DNA from: JBKBXU01 sp046313675
GTDB taxonomy: Bacteria > Bacteroidota > Bacteroidia > Cytophagales > Cytophagaceae
NCBI GenBank assembly: GCA_046313675.1
Contig: JBKBXU010000067.1
Span: forward strand, 1 to 16,544
DNA length: 16,544 nucleotides
Reading direction: 5' to 3'
Shown here one piece after another: positions 14,799-16,544 of the stretch; within the stretch, counting starts at the first letter, position 1; each line of letters begins with the position of its first letter. The position numbers and the translations under genes were made by a program. Under the pieces are notes generated by a model. The model had not been told where the DNA came from. It saw nothing but the letters and a program-made list of their open reading frames with translations, and made no database searches.

Positions 14799-14843
14799 AA
14801 AATAATAGAGGCTTTCTGATTTACAGAAAGCCTCTATTATTTT
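14799..14843. terminator. Bidirectional intrinsic terminator between DUF3078 and icd
   Basis: A perfect 20-bp stem is formed by arms at 14799-14818 and 14824-14843, with GAGGCTTTCTG pairing with CAGAAAGCCTC at the core and a loop of ATTTA. The A-run on one side and T-run on the other let it work in both directions. It lies 14 bases after the DUF3078 stop and 15 bases beyond the icd stop. Confidence 0.92.
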
Positions 14844-14858
14844 TAATAGGTTAAATAC

Positions 14859-16544
14859 TCAAAAGCTCTGCAAAATCGAATTCAGCGTGGCGCTTGGACG
14901 CATGGCTTTTTCTGTTTTCTCTGCATCAGGATGATAATATCCTCCCAAATCTACGGCCTTGCCTTGAGCAGAATTTAATTCATTTACGATTTTTGATTCG
15001 TTCTCGGTCAACTCTTTAGCAAGCTTCTCAAATCGCGTTTGTAACTCTTTGTTTTTGGTTTGTTCTGCCATAGCCTGAGCCCAGTACATTGCCAGATAAA
15101 AGTGACTTCCTCTGTTGTCCAACTGACCTACTTTACGGGACGGCGATTTGTCGTTTTCCAGAAACTTACCATTGGCCTGATTCAATGCTTCTGCAATTAC
15201 CTCAGCCTTATCATTTTTAGTTTTTTGAGCCAGGTCTTCCAGTGAAACAGCAAGGGCTAAAAACTCCCCTAAAGAATCCCAGCGAAGGTGGTTTTCTTCT
15301 ACAAACTGCTGAACGTGCTTAGGCGCAGAACCTCCGGCTCCTGTTTCAAATAATCCACCACCATCAAGAAGAGGAACTATGGAAAGCATTTTAGCGCTGG
15401 TTCCAAGCTCAAGAATCGGGAATAAATCCGTTAAGTAATCACGAAGAACATTTCCCGTTACAGAAATGGTATCTTTTCCTGACTTGGCACGCTCACAGGT
15501 AAAGCGCATGGCTTCTATCGGTGACATGATACGTATGTCAAGTCCTGATGTGTCGTGATCTTTCAGATAGCGCTCTACTTTCTTTATAAGGTTTGCATCA
15601 TGAGCTCTGTTTTTATCCAACCAGAATATAGCAGGGGTGTTGGTGATTCTTGCTCTTGTAACAGCTAGTTTAACCCAGTCCTGAATCGGAAGATCTTTTG
15701 TCTGGCACATTCTCCAGATATCACCTTCTTCAACCTTGTGCTCAAGTAAAGTTTTTCCGCTTTCATCAACGACTCTTACTGTTCCGTTTTCCGCTATTTT
15801 AAATGTTTTGTCATGAGAACCGTATTCTTCGGCTTTCTGAGCCATGAGTCCTATATTAGGAACAGTGCCCATTTTAGTTACATCAAATGCACCGTTTTCT
15901 TTGCAGAAGTTTATGATTTCCTGATAAATTCCTGCATAGCAACGATCAGGGATGACAGCTTTAGTGTCACGAAGTTTACCATCAGGGCCCCACATTTGGC
16001 CTGAAGAACGGATGGCTGCCGGCATCGAAGCATCAATTATCACGTCACTTGGAACATGTAAATTGGTTATTCCTTTATCTGAATCAACCATGGCAATTTC
16101 AGGTCTTGCTTCATACACCGCCTTAATGTCAGCTTCGATTTCTGATTTTTTAGCCTCAGGCAAGGATTTTATTTTCGCATAAAGATCTCCCAATCCATTA
16201 TTCGGATCTACGCCTAATTCCTTTAGGGTGGAAGCATGCTTGTCAAATACATCTTTGAAGAATACCGTAACAGCATGGCCAAAAATGATAGGATCTGACA
16301 CCTTCATCATAGTTGCTTTCATGTGCAGTGAAAACAGCACGTTTTCTTTTTTAGCATTCTCTATTTCTTTTTCAAGGAAACTTCTTAGCGCTTTTTTGCT
16401 CATCAAGGAAGCATCAATTACTTCACTTGCCTGTAAGGATAGTTTTTCCTTTAAAGTACTTACTTTACCATCTGCAGATACAAATTCAATTTTCACATTT
16501 CCTGCCTTCTCCATAATCTGTGATTTCTCACTTCCGTAGAAGTC
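14859..16544 (-). CDS. icd: Monomeric isocitrate dehydrogenase (NADP+-type), C-terminal part
   Basis: This 562-codon minus-strand fragment is open to the right edge of the window. The reading frame continues upstream of the Met at 16514 (DFYGSEKSQI precedes it), so that Met is internal. The full monomeric enzyme is about 740 residues, and roughly the first 180 are missing here. It oxidatively decarboxylates isocitrate to 2-oxoglutarate in the TCA cycle, making NADPH in the cytosol. Diagnostic segments are MGTVPNIGLMAQKAEEYGSH, FWLDKNRAHDANLI, SVTGNVLRDYLTDLFPILEL, GGGLFETGAGGSAPKHVQQ, LRWDSLGEF and QLDNRGSHFY. The His in APKHVQQ and the Arg residues in LRWDS and DNRGS correspond to NADP contacts described for this family. 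It is unrelated in sequence to the common dimeric enzyme. It converges on DUF3078 across a shared terminator. Confidence 0.95.
   Translation of the reverse strand, partial: DFYGSEKSQIMEKAGNVKIEFVSADGKVSTLKEKLSLQASEVIDASLMSKKALRSFLEKEIENAKKENVLFSLHMKATMMKVSDPIIFGHAVTVFFKDVFDKHASTLKELGVDPNNGLGDLYAKIKSLPEAKKSEIEADIKAVYEARPEIAMVDSDKGITNLHVPSDVIIDASMPAAIRSSGQMWGPDGKLRDTKAVIPDRCYAGIYQEIINFCKENGAFDVTKMGTVPNIGLMAQKAEEYGSHDKTFKIAENGTVRVVDESGKTLLEHKVEEGDIWRMCQTKDLPIQDWVKLAVTRARITNTPAIFWLDKNRAHDANLIKKVERYLKDHDTSGLDIRIMSPIEAMRFTCERAKSGKDTISVTGNVLRDYLTDLFPILELGTSAKMLSIVPLLDGGGLFETGAGGSAPKHVQQFVEENHLRWDSLGEFLALAVSLEDLAQKTKNDKAEVIAEALNQANGKFLENDKSPSRKVGQLDNRGSHFYLAMYWAQAMAEQTKNKELQTRFEKLAKELTENESKIVNELNSAQGKAVDLGGYYHPDAEKTEKAMRPSATLNSILQSF

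Noticed and set aside
14859..16514. Reading the isocitrate dehydrogenase as a complete 551-residue protein starting at the Met at 16514.
   Set aside because: The frame stays open to the window edge with family-like sequence (DFYGSEKSQI) before that Met, and the family is about 740 residues long, so this is a window-edge truncation and not a short variant.
16228..16539. Plus-strand open frames opposite the isocitrate dehydrogenase gene (also 15060-15245, 15813-16004 and 15952-16182).
   Set aside because: They lie wholly antisense to an unmistakable conserved enzyme, have no recognisable domains and no upstream signals.

Overview
The window looks like chromosomal DNA of a Bacteroidota member, probably Cytophagales. 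It is AT-rich. Start codons lack clear Shine-Dalgarno sequences, and a few upstream regions carry the TAnnTTTG -7 element typical of the phylum. The gene content also fits: a DUF3078 outer-membrane protein, multi-PAS kinases with a cognate receiver-only regulator, an M16 peptidase and a monomeric isocitrate dehydrogenase. There is no sign of mobile DNA, CRISPR, tRNA or rRNA.

Layout. The left edge (1-148, minus) holds the 5' end of an aminopeptidase P gene, divergent from an exported subtilisin-like (S8) protease (186-1868). Downstream on the plus strand come a GT4-type glycosyltransferase (1888-3021) and a half-size M16 zinc peptidase (3037-4272). After an 81-base gap with a candidate promoter, five plus-strand genes follow with almost no spacing: a class I O-methyltransferase (4354-4980), an exported lytic transglycosylase with LysM repeats (4982-6778), a 1240-residue soluble multi-PAS/GAF histidine kinase (6789-10511), a membrane-anchored multi-PAS histidine kinase (10545-13301) and a receiver-only response regulator (13279-13686). 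A strong intrinsic terminator ends this run. A DUF3078 outer-membrane protein (13867-14784) then converges on a monomeric NADP-type isocitrate dehydrogenase (minus strand, cut by the right edge). The two share a bidirectional terminator.

How the genes work together. The standout is a two-component module. The two adjacent kinases have closely related catalytic cores but different input ends, and one small receiver protein follows them. The fifth input domain of the soluble kinase is a recognisable LOV blue-light domain with the photoactive cysteine in GKNCRMLQG and the expected FMN-contact residues. The usual signalling glutamine on the last strand is replaced by leucine. The module is therefore likely to read blue light (or flavin redox state) plus a membrane signal and pass phosphate to a regulator with no DNA-binding domain. 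Its position directly behind a peptidoglycan-cleaving enzyme suggests, but does not prove, a link to the cell surface.
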